From assembly GCA_964541525.1 (NCBI GenBank), contig CAZIQF010000025.1, positions 1 to 30,118 on the forward strand: a stretch of DNA of 30,118 bases, in the 5' to 3' direction. Of this stretch, positions 8,056 through 13,807 are shown piece after piece. The notes beneath the pieces were generated by a model. It was not told where the DNA came from and searched no databases. It saw only the letters and a list, made by a program, of their open reading frames with translations. The stretch's first letter is position 1, and each line of letters opens with the position of its first letter. The position numbers and the translations under genes were made by a program. This stretch comes from UBA1737 sp964541525. Lineage in GTDB: Bacteria; Bacillota_I; Bacilli_A; ML615J-28; CAG-313.

Positions 8056-8218
8056 ATTTTACTCTTTCATTTTATATACAATCAAACTTTAAATTTATTG
8101 GTATTTTTTTTATATTTTAACATACATTAGAAATATAGTCAATTCAATATAAATAGAAATATATAAATGTGAAAATTATTAATTAAGCACAATTTAATAA
8201 AAATAATACTCAACGTAC
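8056..8218. other. Intergenic gap between sigma gene and tRNA-Leu
   Basis: About 160 bases of AT-rich sequence lie between the divergent sigma gene and tRNA gene. It must hold the sigma operon promoter, but no convincing -35/-10 pair was seen on the minus strand. If the operon is autoregulated, its promoter would be of ECF type and not recognisable from the consensus. Confidence 0.4.
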
Positions 8219-8247
8219 TTGCAAAAGCATAATAAATTTGATATAAT
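8219..8247 (+). promoter_or_regulatory. Promoter of tRNA-Leu
   Basis: TTGCAA (8219-8224), a 17-base spacer and TATAAT (8242-8247) place the transcription start close to the first base of the tRNA at 8256. Confidence 0.75.
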
Positions 8248-8255
8248 AACAATAT

Positions 8256-8342
8256 GCCAGTGTGGTGAAATGGTAGACACGATGGACTCAAAATCCATTG
8301 TCCTCAAAAGACGTGTCGGTTCGAGTCCGACCACTGGCACCA
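8256..8342 (+). tRNA. tRNA-Leu, anticodon CAA
   Basis: The acceptor stem GCCAGTG pairs with CACTGGC, followed by discriminator A and an encoded CCA (8340-8342). The anticodon stem ATGGA/TCCAT holds the loop CTCAAAA with anticodon CAA (reads UUG). A long variable arm (TGTC...GACG) and a T-arm GTCGG-TTCGAGT-CCGAC complete a class II tRNA. It marks the left edge of the accessory region, a common integration target. Confidence 0.96.
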
Positions 8343-8356
8343 TTAAAGAAGAAAGT

Positions 8357-8395
8357 GCTTTGATACAGTATGAATGCTGAACCAAAGCTTTTTTT
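8357..8395 (+). terminator. Module A first hairpin: terminator of tRNA-Leu
   Basis: GCTTTGATACAG pairs with CTGAACCAAAGC (two mismatches) and is followed by seven T's. The left arm shares TTTGATACA with the first hairpins of the modules at 9918, 12342 and 14871. Confidence 0.75.
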
Positions 8396-8536
8396 ACGCC
8401 TTGATATAGGGGTTGAAGTCCCGTATTTGATAATTAAACGAACCATATTAACACAAAATCCTGAGCTATTAGGCAGAAATGCTAGTTAAGATTCAGGATT
8501 TTTTGATTTAATAAATCTTCTCAAAAACGAAAGGTG
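8391..8536 (+). repeat. Direct repeat, copy 1 (with 9953-10098)
   Basis: This 146-bp segment matches 9953-10098 at about 90% by eye, from TTTTTACGCCTTGATATAGGG to CTTCTCAAAAACGAAA. The two copies flank the GNAT/SufBD-like gene pair in direct orientation. The segment carries the second module hairpin and enters the phased repeat array. Confidence 0.85.
8455..8504 (+). terminator. Module A second hairpin
   Basis: AAAATCCTGA pairs perfectly with TCAGGATTTT around an inner CTA/TAG stem and the loop GGCAGAAATG. T's follow. No gene ends here, so it either backs up tRNA termination or serves as a structural part of the module. Confidence 0.65.
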
Positions 8537-8620
8537 TTATAAAAAAACGAAAGAACCATTAAAAAAATGAAAGGTGCTTCTAAAAAACGGTAGAGGTAAT
8601 AAAAAAATGAAAGATATTTC
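8521..8620 (+). repeat. Five phased 20-bp degenerate repeats
   Basis: Five consecutive units of exactly 20 bp follow a pattern of A5-7, CGAAAGGTG or a variant, then T-rich bases (for example AAAAAAACGAAAGAACCATT). A-tracts recur every two helical turns, which predicts curved DNA. The array ends 34 bp before the -10 box of the GNAT gene. Confidence 0.8.
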
Positions 8621-8651
8621 TATGTTCGCAAAAACAAAAATAGAGTACTTG

Positions 8652-8660
8652 TGGTATAAT
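8652..8660 (+). promoter_or_regulatory. Extended -10 promoter of the GNAT gene
   Basis: TGGTATAAT is an extended -10 element. No good -35 box is present at the right distance, but phased A-tracts lie upstream and could take its place. Confidence 0.6.
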
Positions 8661-8730
8661 ATTAGTTGAACTATGAAGCATTTTACTTTGCTTCAATAAT
8701 TAAATAAATTAGAATTTGAGGAGAGAAATT

Positions 8731-9288
8731 ATGATTGTTAAAGACATCGAATATAAACTCAAGGATGGAAGGAATGCATTGATTCGTAGTCCGCAGGATG
8801 AAGATATTCAAGGGATGTTAGAGTATCTCTATATTTCAGCAGGTGAAACGGACTTCATTTTACGCTATCCTGAGGAGTGCAACAAATATACAGTAGAAGG
8901 CGAAAAGGCATTGTTTGATAGAGTAAACAAATCTGACAACGAAGCTATGCTTGTATGTTTGGTTGATGGAAAAGTTGCTGGAAATTGCCAAATTACATGG
9001 AACAAAGGAATAAAAACAAGGCATCGAGCAAATGTTGCAATCGCATTATTAAAAGAATATTGGAATCAAGGTATCGGAACAAGACTGTTCCAAGAGCTAA
9101 TCCGTATTGCAGAGGAAAACCCGAACTTAATTCAAATCGAACTTGAATTTGTAGAGGGAAATAGCCGTGCACGAGCTTTGTATGAAAAAATGGGATTCAG
9201 AATCACAGGTGTCAAGCCCAATGCAATTCGCTTGAAAGATGGAACACTACTAAATGAGTATTCTATGATTCGAGAAATCAAGCGATAA
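8731..9288 (+). CDS. GNAT family N-acetyltransferase
   Basis: The start is set at ATG 8731, behind GAGGAGA; an upstream in-frame TTG at 8716 overlaps that site and is rejected. The 185-residue product has the GNAT fold. The acetyl-CoA pyrophosphate loop is NQGIGTRL near residues 112-119, and the C-terminal motif is EGNSRARALYEKMGF. These enzymes move an acetyl group from acetyl-CoA to an amine on a small molecule or protein. The substrate is unknown; the family context includes antibiotic- and peptide-acetylating enzymes. Codon use is less AT-biased than in the chromosomal genes around it (more C/G third positions), consistent with acquisition. It pairs with the SufBD/HEAT-like gene 25 bases downstream. 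Confidence 0.88.
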   Translation: MIVKDIEYKLKDGRNALIRSPQDEDIQGMLEYLYISAGETDFILRYPEECNKYTVEGEKALFDRVNKSDNEAMLVCLVDGKVAGNCQITWNKGIKTRHRANVAIALLKEYWNQGIGTRLFQELIRIAEENPNLIQIELEFVEGNSRARALYEKMGFRITGVKPNAIRLKDGTLLNEYSMIREIKR

Positions 9289-9313
9289 ATTCCAATTTGT
9301 GAGGTAGATTTAG

Positions 9314-9847
9314 ATGAAAGATAACATTATACAAAAGCTTACATCCAAAGATGATAAATATGCCTGTGCCTTTGCTGAAAAAATCATTACAGAAAGCCAC
9401 GATACGGATAAATGGTATGAATATTTTGATGACTTTGCTTCGTTGCTAGATCATCCAAAATCATTGGTGAGAAATCGAGTGTTTTTTATTCTTGCATCAA
9501 ATGTTCAATGGGATGAAGAAAATCGTTTTGATGCCATCATATCTGTTTTCCTCAGACATATAACTGATGAAAAACCGATTACCGCAAGACAATGTGTGAA
9601 GGCACTTGCTCAAGTGGGGCTAGCAAGGCCACAATATATACCACAAATTTTGTCTGCTTTGAACAGTGCTAATTTGTCCAAATACAAAGACAGTATGCGT
9701 CCACTGATTGAAAATGACATAGCTGAAACAGAAAAGATACTAACAACTTCCTATTTATCCATCAGCACAACAATGCCAAAACAGGGTGTTTGCAAAAAAC
9801 GAAAGATGTATTCAAAAAACGATAGGGTGTTTGCAAAAAAACAATAG
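9314..9847 (+). CDS. SufBD/HEAT-repeat-like protein with a repeat-encoded tail
   Basis: This 177-residue helical protein has a core (residues 1-145: KWYEYFDDFASLLDHPKSLVRNR, then DEKPITARQCVKALAQVG) that matches, from memory, a clostridial family usually labelled 'SufBD protein' and built like HEAT repeats. It shows no catalytic motif; a scaffold or nucleic-acid-binding role is only a guess. Residues from about 147 on, ending in a basic stretch (CKKRKMYSKNDRVFAKKQ), are encoded by the intergenic repeat that recurs at 12170, so the native C-terminus was probably replaced when the module joined. The ATG follows GAGGTAGATTT and sits 25 bases after the GNAT gene, suggesting one transcript. Confidence 0.75.
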   Translation: MKDNIIQKLTSKDDKYACAFAEKIITESHDTDKWYEYFDDFASLLDHPKSLVRNRVFFILASNVQWDEENRFDAIISVFLRHITDEKPITARQCVKALAQVGLARPQYIPQILSALNSANLSKYKDSMRPLIENDIAETEKILTTSYLSISTTMPKQGVCKKRKMYSKNDRVFAKKQ

Positions 9848-9931
9848 GTGTATTCAAAAAACGAAAGGTGTTTGTATTTTGTATTAAAATGGTTCATCTT
9901 TGCCATATTGAAAGCATAGGTTTGATACAAT
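9744..9931 (+). repeat. Direct repeat, copy 1 (with 12170-12353)
   Basis: About 187 bp match 12170-12353 at about 92% by eye, from TTCC.ATTTA.CCATCAGC through the phased array and CATCTTTGCCATATTGAA to TAGGTTTGATACA. The two copies flank the AlbA ATPase and P-loop kinase genes in direct orientation. This copy overlaps the 3' end of the SufBD-like gene. Confidence 0.85.
9793..9874 (+). repeat. Four phased 20-21 bp repeats
   Basis: CAAAAAACGAAAGATGTATT-type units start at 9793, 9813, 9834 and 9855, with spacings of 20, 21 and 21 bp. The third unit is the most diverged. This is the same unit type as at 8521 and 12218. Confidence 0.8.
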
Positions 9932-9957
9932 GAAAATTGTCTATCAAGCCTTTTTTT
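9918..9957 (+). terminator. Module B first hairpin, terminator of the GNAT/SufBD-like pair
   Basis: AGGTTTGATA pairs with TATCAAGCCT, continued by an inner CAAT/ATTG stem, and is followed by seven T's. Confidence 0.85.
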
Positions 9958-10098
9958 ACGCCTTGATATAGGGGGTGAAGTCCCAAAATCAATAATTAAA
10001 TGAACTATATTAACACAAAATCCTGAACTACTAGGCAGAAATGCTAGTTAAGATTCAGAATTTTTTTGCTTTAATAAATCTTCTCAAAAACGAAATGT
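9953..10098 (+). repeat. Direct repeat, copy 2 (with 8391-8536)
   Basis: This is the second copy of the 146-bp repeat, ending in a single degenerate phased unit (CTCAAAAACGAAATG). Copy 1 is followed by five such units. Confidence 0.85.
10017..10067 (+). terminator. Module B second hairpin
   Basis: AAAATCCTGAACTA pairs with TAGTTAAGATTCAGAATTTT (imperfect), followed by T's. It is homologous to the hairpin at 8455. Confidence 0.65.
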
Positions 10099-10181
10099 AA
10101 TTTTTGAGGAAAAATAGAGTTATATTAGTGTTTTCACATAAAAACAAATTAGACATATATTATTACTAATCTATAAAAAAT

Positions 10182-10199
10182 GTCGGTGTAAATGTCGCA
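10182..10199 (+). promoter_or_regulatory. GTCGGTGTAAATGTCG motif beside the AlbA-ATPase promoter
   Basis: GTCGGTGTAAAT plus GTCG lies just upstream of the -35 box. It repeats the 12-bp unit found four times inside the gene it precedes (11359-11406). Flanking AAAAATG/CATTTTT can pair around it. It is a candidate operator or a recombination trace. Confidence 0.4.
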
Positions 10200-10205
10200 T
10201 TTTTA

Positions 10206-10234
10206 TTGATTTTTGTCTTAAAAACTGATATAAT
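10206..10234 (+). promoter_or_regulatory. Promoter of the AlbA-ATPase gene
   Basis: TTGATT (10206-10211), a 17-base spacer and TATAAT (10229-10234) lie 26 bp before the ATG at 10261, with GGTGAGG as the ribosome binding site. Confidence 0.7.
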
Positions 10235-10260
10235 TAAAATAGTAAGGTGAGGTCATTATT

Positions 10261-11595
10261 ATGCTAATAGAATCAAATAAAATTGAATTAAAATCAAAAT
10301 ACACTAATCAGATTATTAAAGAAATTGTCTCATTTATTAATTCGGATGGTGGAAAAATATATATTGGTGTAAACGATGATGGTTCTATATGTGGTGCATC
10401 TAATATTGATGAAACATTAAGGAATATTTCTGATATTATTACTACTCAAATTGAGCCTAATGCAATTGATATTGTTAAAACAGAGTTGGAATTCTTAGAA
10501 GGATTACCAGTTATCACCATTAATGTAAAAAAAGGACTGTCACCTCTGTATTGCATTAAAAAATATGGTTTTTCTTCAAGTGGGTGTTTGATAAGAGTTG
10601 GATCAAGTTGTAGAGAAATGAGTGAGGCTCAAATTAAAGAAAGATATAAACTTAAATTTTTTGATGATGATATTATTGTATCTTCGCCAATAAATCTAGA
10701 ATCATTATCATTTTATACTTTAAAAAATTCTTATTTAGAAATGGGTTATAAACTAAATGATGATACTTTTGAAGCCAATTTAAAATTGATTAATAATTAC
10801 GGAAAATATAATGTTATGGCAGAATTATTATCAGATAATAATCGTTATTCATTGATTTTTGTGAAGTTCAATGGTAAAAATAAAGCTAGTATTTCTCAAA
10901 GAAGTGATTATGGAAATAAATCAATTATTTTTGGCTACAAACAACTTATGAATAGGATTGCAGCAGAAAATATATGTATTTGCGATACAACTGTTAGACC
11001 ACGAATTGACACTTATTTATTTGATTATAATAGTGTAAATGAAGCCGTGGTTAATGCAATAGTTCATAATGATTGGAGCATCACCGAACCACAAGTATCA
11101 TTCTTTACTGATAGAATTGAGATTATTTCTCATGGAGGGCTACCACATAATTTATCTATAGAGGAGTTTTATAGAGGTATAAGTAAACCAAGAAATGTTC
11201 GTCTTATGAAAATATTTTCTGATTTGGACATAGTTGATCATACTGGACATGGAGTTCCTATTATTATTGATAAATATGGAAGAGAAGCTTTCGAAATAAG
11301 TGATAATCACATCATTGTGACAATTCCATTTAATAAAAAAGTTATGGAATCAATGAATGTCGGTGAAAATGTCGGTGAAAATGTCGGTGAAAATGTCGAT
11401 GTAAATTTAAATAGTACAGAGCGAACAATTATTGAATTAGTACTAAAAAATCCAACATTAACTGCAGAAAAAATCTCTATTGAAATAGGAAAAACAAAAA
11501 GGACAGCAGAGAGATATTTAAAAGCATTACAAGATAAAGGATATTTAAAAAGAGATGGATCAGATAAAAAAGGATATTGGAAAGTAATTAAATAA
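10261..11595 (+). CDS. AlbA/Schlafen-type ATP-binding regulator with C-terminal winged helix
   Basis: This 444-residue protein has an N-terminal AlbA_2/Schlafen-like domain: ESNKIELKSKY at the start, then INSDGGKIYIGVNDDGSICG. A GHKL-type ATPase part follows, with the N-box EAVVNAIVHNDW (about 261-272) and IEIISHGGLP. A linker holds VGEN repeated three times. The C-terminus is a winged helix-turn-helix (LTAEKISIEIGKTKRTAERYLKALQDKG). Such proteins are usually called putative transcriptional regulators or ATP-dependent DNA-binding proteins; some belong to mobile and defence islands. The VGEN linker is encoded by tandem 12-bp repeats. A closely similar motif next to the promoter hints at self-regulation. 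A P-loop kinase gene follows 27 bases downstream. Confidence 0.85.
   Translation: MLIESNKIELKSKYTNQIIKEIVSFINSDGGKIYIGVNDDGSICGASNIDETLRNISDIITTQIEPNAIDIVKTELEFLEGLPVITINVKKGLSPLYCIKKYGFSSSGCLIRVGSSCREMSEAQIKERYKLKFFDDDIIVSSPINLESLSFYTLKNSYLEMGYKLNDDTFEANLKLINNYGKYNVMAELLSDNNRYSLIFVKFNGKNKASISQRSDYGNKSIIFGYKQLMNRIAAENICICDTTVRPRIDTYLFDYNSVNEAVVNAIVHNDWSITEPQVSFFTDRIEIISHGGLPHNLSIEEFYRGISKPRNVRLMKIFSDLDIVDHTGHGVPIIIDKYGREAFEISDNHIIVTIPFNKKVMESMNVGENVGENVGENVDVNLNSTERTIIELVLKNPTLTAEKISIEIGKTKRTAERYLKALQDKGYLKRDGSDKKGYWKVIK
11359..11406 (+). repeat. Tandem 12-bp repeat coding for (VGEN)n
   Basis: GTCGGTGAAAAT occurs three times in a row, followed by GTCGATGTAAAT. All are in frame, giving VGENVGENVGENVDVN between the ATPase and the winged helix. 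Copy number may vary by slippage without breaking the frame. Confidence 0.9.
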
Positions 11596-11622
11596 ATTAA
11601 AATTTGTTGAGGTAAAATATAG

Positions 11623-12168
11623 ATGAATCAAGGTAGAATTATTGTAATCACAGGTGCGCCGGGGACAGGAAAAACTACAACGGCATCTGTTGTTGCAAAA
11701 GAATCAGATTTGGAAAAGTCTGTGCATATGCACACAGATGACTTTTATCATTATTTGAGTAAAGGGGCAATACCACCGCATTTGCCAGAATCAAATGAGC
11801 AAAATTTGATTGTCATTGAAGCGTTTTTAGAAGCTGCGAAGCGATATGCTCGTGGTGGATATGATGTAATTGTAGATGGCATTGTAGGACCGTGGTTTTT
11901 AGAGCCGTGGCTCAACATTGTTCAAGAGCATTATGAAGTACACTATATCGTTTTAAGGGCAAGTAAAGAAGAAACTATGAAGCGAGCTATCGAACGCTCA
12001 AAGTTAGATAGAGAAACAAATATTGAATTAGTTGAAACAATGTGGAATCAATTTTCCAATTTAGGAATCTATGAATTAAATGTTATAGATACAACTACGC
12101 ATTCAATCAAAGATACTGTTTCAGCAGTAAAAGAAAAAATAGTAAGCGGTACGGCCTTACTATTTTAG
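11623..12168 (+). CDS. P-loop small-molecule kinase-like NTPase
   Basis: This 181-residue protein opens with a Walker A motif, GAPGTGKTT (residues 11-19), after the first strand IIVITG. The segment HMHTDDFYHYL looks like the substrate-side motif of chloramphenicol phosphotransferase/shikimate-kinase-type enzymes. VIVDGIVGPW supplies a Walker B-like aspartate, and ERSKLDR is a lid-like arginine segment. It probably phosphorylates a small molecule, possibly an antibiotic; the substrate cannot be told. The ATG follows TTGAGGTAAAAT. GC use is higher than in the surrounding chromosome. The last codons form a hairpin (see 12139-12165), and the intergenic repeat starts 2 bases after the stop. Confidence 0.8.
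   Translation: MNQGRIIVITGAPGTGKTTTASVVAKESDLEKSVHMHTDDFYHYLSKGAIPPHLPESNEQNLIVIEAFLEAAKRYARGGYDVIVDGIVGPWFLEPWLNIVQEHYEVHYIVLRASKEETMKRAIERSKLDRETNIELVETMWNQFSNLGIYELNVIDTTTHSIKDTVSAVKEKIVSGTALLF
12139..12165 (+). terminator. Hairpin within the last codons of the kinase gene
   Basis: AATAGTAAG pairs perfectly with CTTACTATT around CGGTACGGC and runs into TT before the TAG stop. The T tract is short, so termination may be weak. Confidence 0.5.
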
Positions 12169-12169
12169 A

Positions 12170-12353
12170 CAATTCCAATTTACCCATCAGCGCAACAATG
12201 CCAAAACAGGGTGTTTTCAAAAAACGAAAGATGTATTCAAAAAACGATAGGGTGTTTGCAAAATTTTATAGGTGTTTTCAAAAAACGAAAGGTGTTTGCA
12301 TTTTGTATTAAAATGGTTCATCTTTGCCATATTGAATGAATAGGTTTGATACA
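12170..12353 (+). repeat. Direct repeat, copy 2 (with 9744-9931)
   Basis: This is the second copy of the roughly 185-bp repeat. It starts 2 bases after the kinase stop and ends inside the left arm of the first module hairpin. Here it is fully intergenic, whereas copy 1 encodes the tail of a protein. Confidence 0.85.
12218..12298 (+). repeat. Four phased 20-21 bp repeats
   Basis: Units start at 12218, 12238, 12259 and 12279, each beginning CAAAA. The third (CAAAATTTTATAGG) has lost the CGAAAGG core but keeps length and phase. Confidence 0.8.
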
Positions 12354-12372
12354 GCGGTGTCATACCTTTTTT
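12342..12372 (+). terminator. Module C first hairpin
   Basis: AGGTTTGATAC pairs with GTGTCATACCT (one mismatch, one G-U) around a four-base loop, followed by T6. The right arm differs from module B, but compensating changes keep the pairing, so structure rather than sequence is conserved. Confidence 0.75.
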
Positions 12373-12415
12373 GTTTGGCAGAAAGGAAAAATTTTCCTAT
12401 CATCCAGTTTTTTAG

Positions 12416-12460
12416 AGACCAGAAGTAGTGAATTAAGTAACTATTATCTGGTCTTTTTTT
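12416..12460 (+). terminator. Module C second hairpin
   Basis: AGACCAGA pairs with TCTGGTCT, with an inner TAGT/ACTA stem, followed by seven T's. The sequence is unrelated to the second hairpins of modules A and B, but position and shape are the same. Confidence 0.75.
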
Positions 12461-12472
12461 ATTTTTGTATTT

Positions 12473-12548
12473 AACTTTTTAACGATTACTCAACTTTTTA
12501 ACGATTACTCAACTTTTTAACGTTTGATGACTTTTTAACAATTTGAGG
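12473..12548 (+). repeat. Four tandem 19-bp repeats (second repeat type)
   Basis: AACTTTTTAACGATTACTC occurs twice identically (12473-12491, 12492-12510), then twice in diverged form (12511-12529, 12530-12548). T5 tracts recur every 19 bp. The array takes the place, after the second hairpin, that the 20-bp array holds in module A. Confidence 0.85.
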
Positions 12549-12619
12549 AAATAAGACTTAAATAATGAAAAATGCCTATATAAACTTTAAAATTTTGTTC
12601 AAATAAATTGCCGATTAAA

Positions 12620-12648
12620 TAGACAAATTGAATAAAAAGTGCTATAAT
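12620..12648 (+). promoter_or_regulatory. Promoter of the HTH-fragment/AbiJ-like genes
   Basis: TAGACA (12620-12625), a 17-base spacer and TATAAT (12643-12648) precede the small reading frame at 12677. Confidence 0.7.
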
Positions 12649-12676
12649 TTTGATAAATGATAGGAGCGATTCAAAT

Positions 12677-12805
12677 ATGATTGATTATCAAAAAGCAGTA
12701 TGTGAATTGCGAGATAAACTTGTGATGACGCAAACTGCCAAATGCTTTGTAAATCTTGCAATAGAGAGAAAGGTGGACGTTAATGTCGAAGCAACACAAA
12801 GTTAG
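12677..12805 (+). pseudogene. Remnant of a helix-turn-helix regulator gene, or a leader peptide
   Basis: A frame of 42 codons starts at ATG 12677, 10 bases after AGGAG, and ends at TAG 12803-12805, inside the next gene. The first 20 residues (MIDYQKAVCELRDKLVMTQT) resemble the start of small XRE-type regulators, which continue MTQTxxAKLLGVSxxSVNRWE. Here the sequence breaks up after MTQTAK, as if by an internal deletion or frameshift. It may still be translated and couple ribosomes to the AbiJ-like gene, whose start it overlaps. Confidence 0.5.
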
Positions 12806-13661
12806 AGTTAGAAACGGCTTTTCTGATAGAAACTCCATAAGACCAATATCAAAAATCATGCAAGTCGATGAATTCGATAAAGATACTAGAATTGTTTTAT
12901 TTAACTCTCTTAATAACATTTTAAATCATCAAATAAAGAATCTAGGATTTGATGAGGACAAAATTTGCAAATATATGACTGAAAATTTGTTTAATGAGGT
13001 TTATTACAATGAATACAAGAACAAATTTGAGGATTTGATAAGAGATATTTTAGAAATGTTCAAAACCGAAACTTATGATGTGATTCTAACGATTATAGAG
13101 TTTGTTTGCTCTTTGGTTTATGAAACTAACGAACATTATTATAACCATAATCATTACTATAATAAATATTATGATACATTCAAAGAAATGAATGACACAT
13201 TTGAAGAAGAGTATATTGGCTACAGGTTTGTGGATAATAAGATTGTAAAAATTACAAACAAGGAAGAGATAAAATCTATAGAAGAATCAGCTTCAACTCC
13301 ATTTGATGAAGTTAATAAATCAATCTCAAAAGCAATTAACTTTTTAAGCGAAAGTTCTAATAAGGACTATAAAAATGCAATTAAAGAAGCAATTATAGCA
13401 GTCGAACAATTATTCAATATAATTCTTAAGAAAAAAGGGTTAGTACTGAGTAATGCTTTAGGGCAAATATGCGACAAAATTGATATAGATGTTAATCTAA
13501 AGGATTCAATTAAGAGTTTATATAAATATACCAACGAAGTTAATGGTATAAGACATGGAAATAATAAAGATTCTGATGATATTTCGTTTGATGAAGCAAA
13601 ATATGTGTTATTAATTTGTTCTGCAACTATAAATTATTTTTCAACATTAAAAATAGATTAA
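12783..13661 (+). CDS. AbiJ-like abortive infection protein
   Basis: This 292-residue protein has an N-terminus (RNGFSDRNSIRPISKIMQVDEFD, then DTRIVLFNSLNN) that matches my memory of the AbiJ N-terminal domain 4 pattern found in phage abortive-infection proteins. The C-terminal half is helical and ends in YTNEVNGIRHGN, the place and pattern of the HEPN-like or Abi C-terminal R-H-G motif. Such proteins are thought to act as toxins that stop infected cells; RNase activity is inferred for some relatives. The ATG at 12783 follows AAGGTGG. The run YYNHNHYYNKYY (residues 120-131) is notably rich in Tyr, Asn and His. The remnant of an HTH regulator lies directly upstream. Assignment is by pattern only. 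Confidence 0.7.
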   Translation: MSKQHKVRVRNGFSDRNSIRPISKIMQVDEFDKDTRIVLFNSLNNILNHQIKNLGFDEDKICKYMTENLFNEVYYNEYKNKFEDLIRDILEMFKTETYDVILTIIEFVCSLVYETNEHYYNHNHYYNKYYDTFKEMNDTFEEEYIGYRFVDNKIVKITNKEEIKSIEESASTPFDEVNKSISKAINFLSESSNKDYKNAIKEAIIAVEQLFNIILKKKGLVLSNALGQICDKIDIDVNLKDSIKSLYKYTNEVNGIRHGNNKDSDDISFDEAKYVLLICSATINYFSTLKID

Positions 13662-13710
13662 TCTAATCCTTGTGCAAACTGTTTTCGCTTCATTGAGCAT
13701 GTGTTTTCAA

Positions 13711-13739
13711 TTGTATTAAATGGAGTACTTTGCTAGAAT
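13711..13739 (+). promoter_or_regulatory. Promoter of the nuclease-like gene
   Basis: TTGTAT, a 17-base spacer and TAGAAT lie about 70 bp before the ATG at 13808, so this gene can be expressed apart from the AbiJ-like gene. Confidence 0.6.
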
Positions 13740-13807
13740 CGAAGAGAAAAGACTCTAAAAGAGAAGCTATTTAGGATTTTAAATAATTTATAAAAAGTGG
13801 AGGGAAT

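Noticed and set aside
8194..8385. 63-codon frame on the minus strand across tRNA-Leu
   Set aside because: It is antisense to the tRNA and contains the GLEPTRLLRTMDFESIVST string, a well-known false product of tRNA-Leu antisense translation.
8401..8433. T-arm-like GGGGTTGAAGTCCC as a tRNA remnant
   Set aside because: The loop is not TTCGAAT and no acceptor or anticodon stem surrounds it.
8521..8620. CRISPR array
   Set aside because: The 20-bp units are contiguous and degenerate, with no spacers between repeats, and no cas genes are present.
12671..12919. 82-codon minus-strand frame across the start of the AbiJ-like gene
   Set aside because: Antisense to a gene with a promoter, a ribosome binding site and a domain match; no support of its own.
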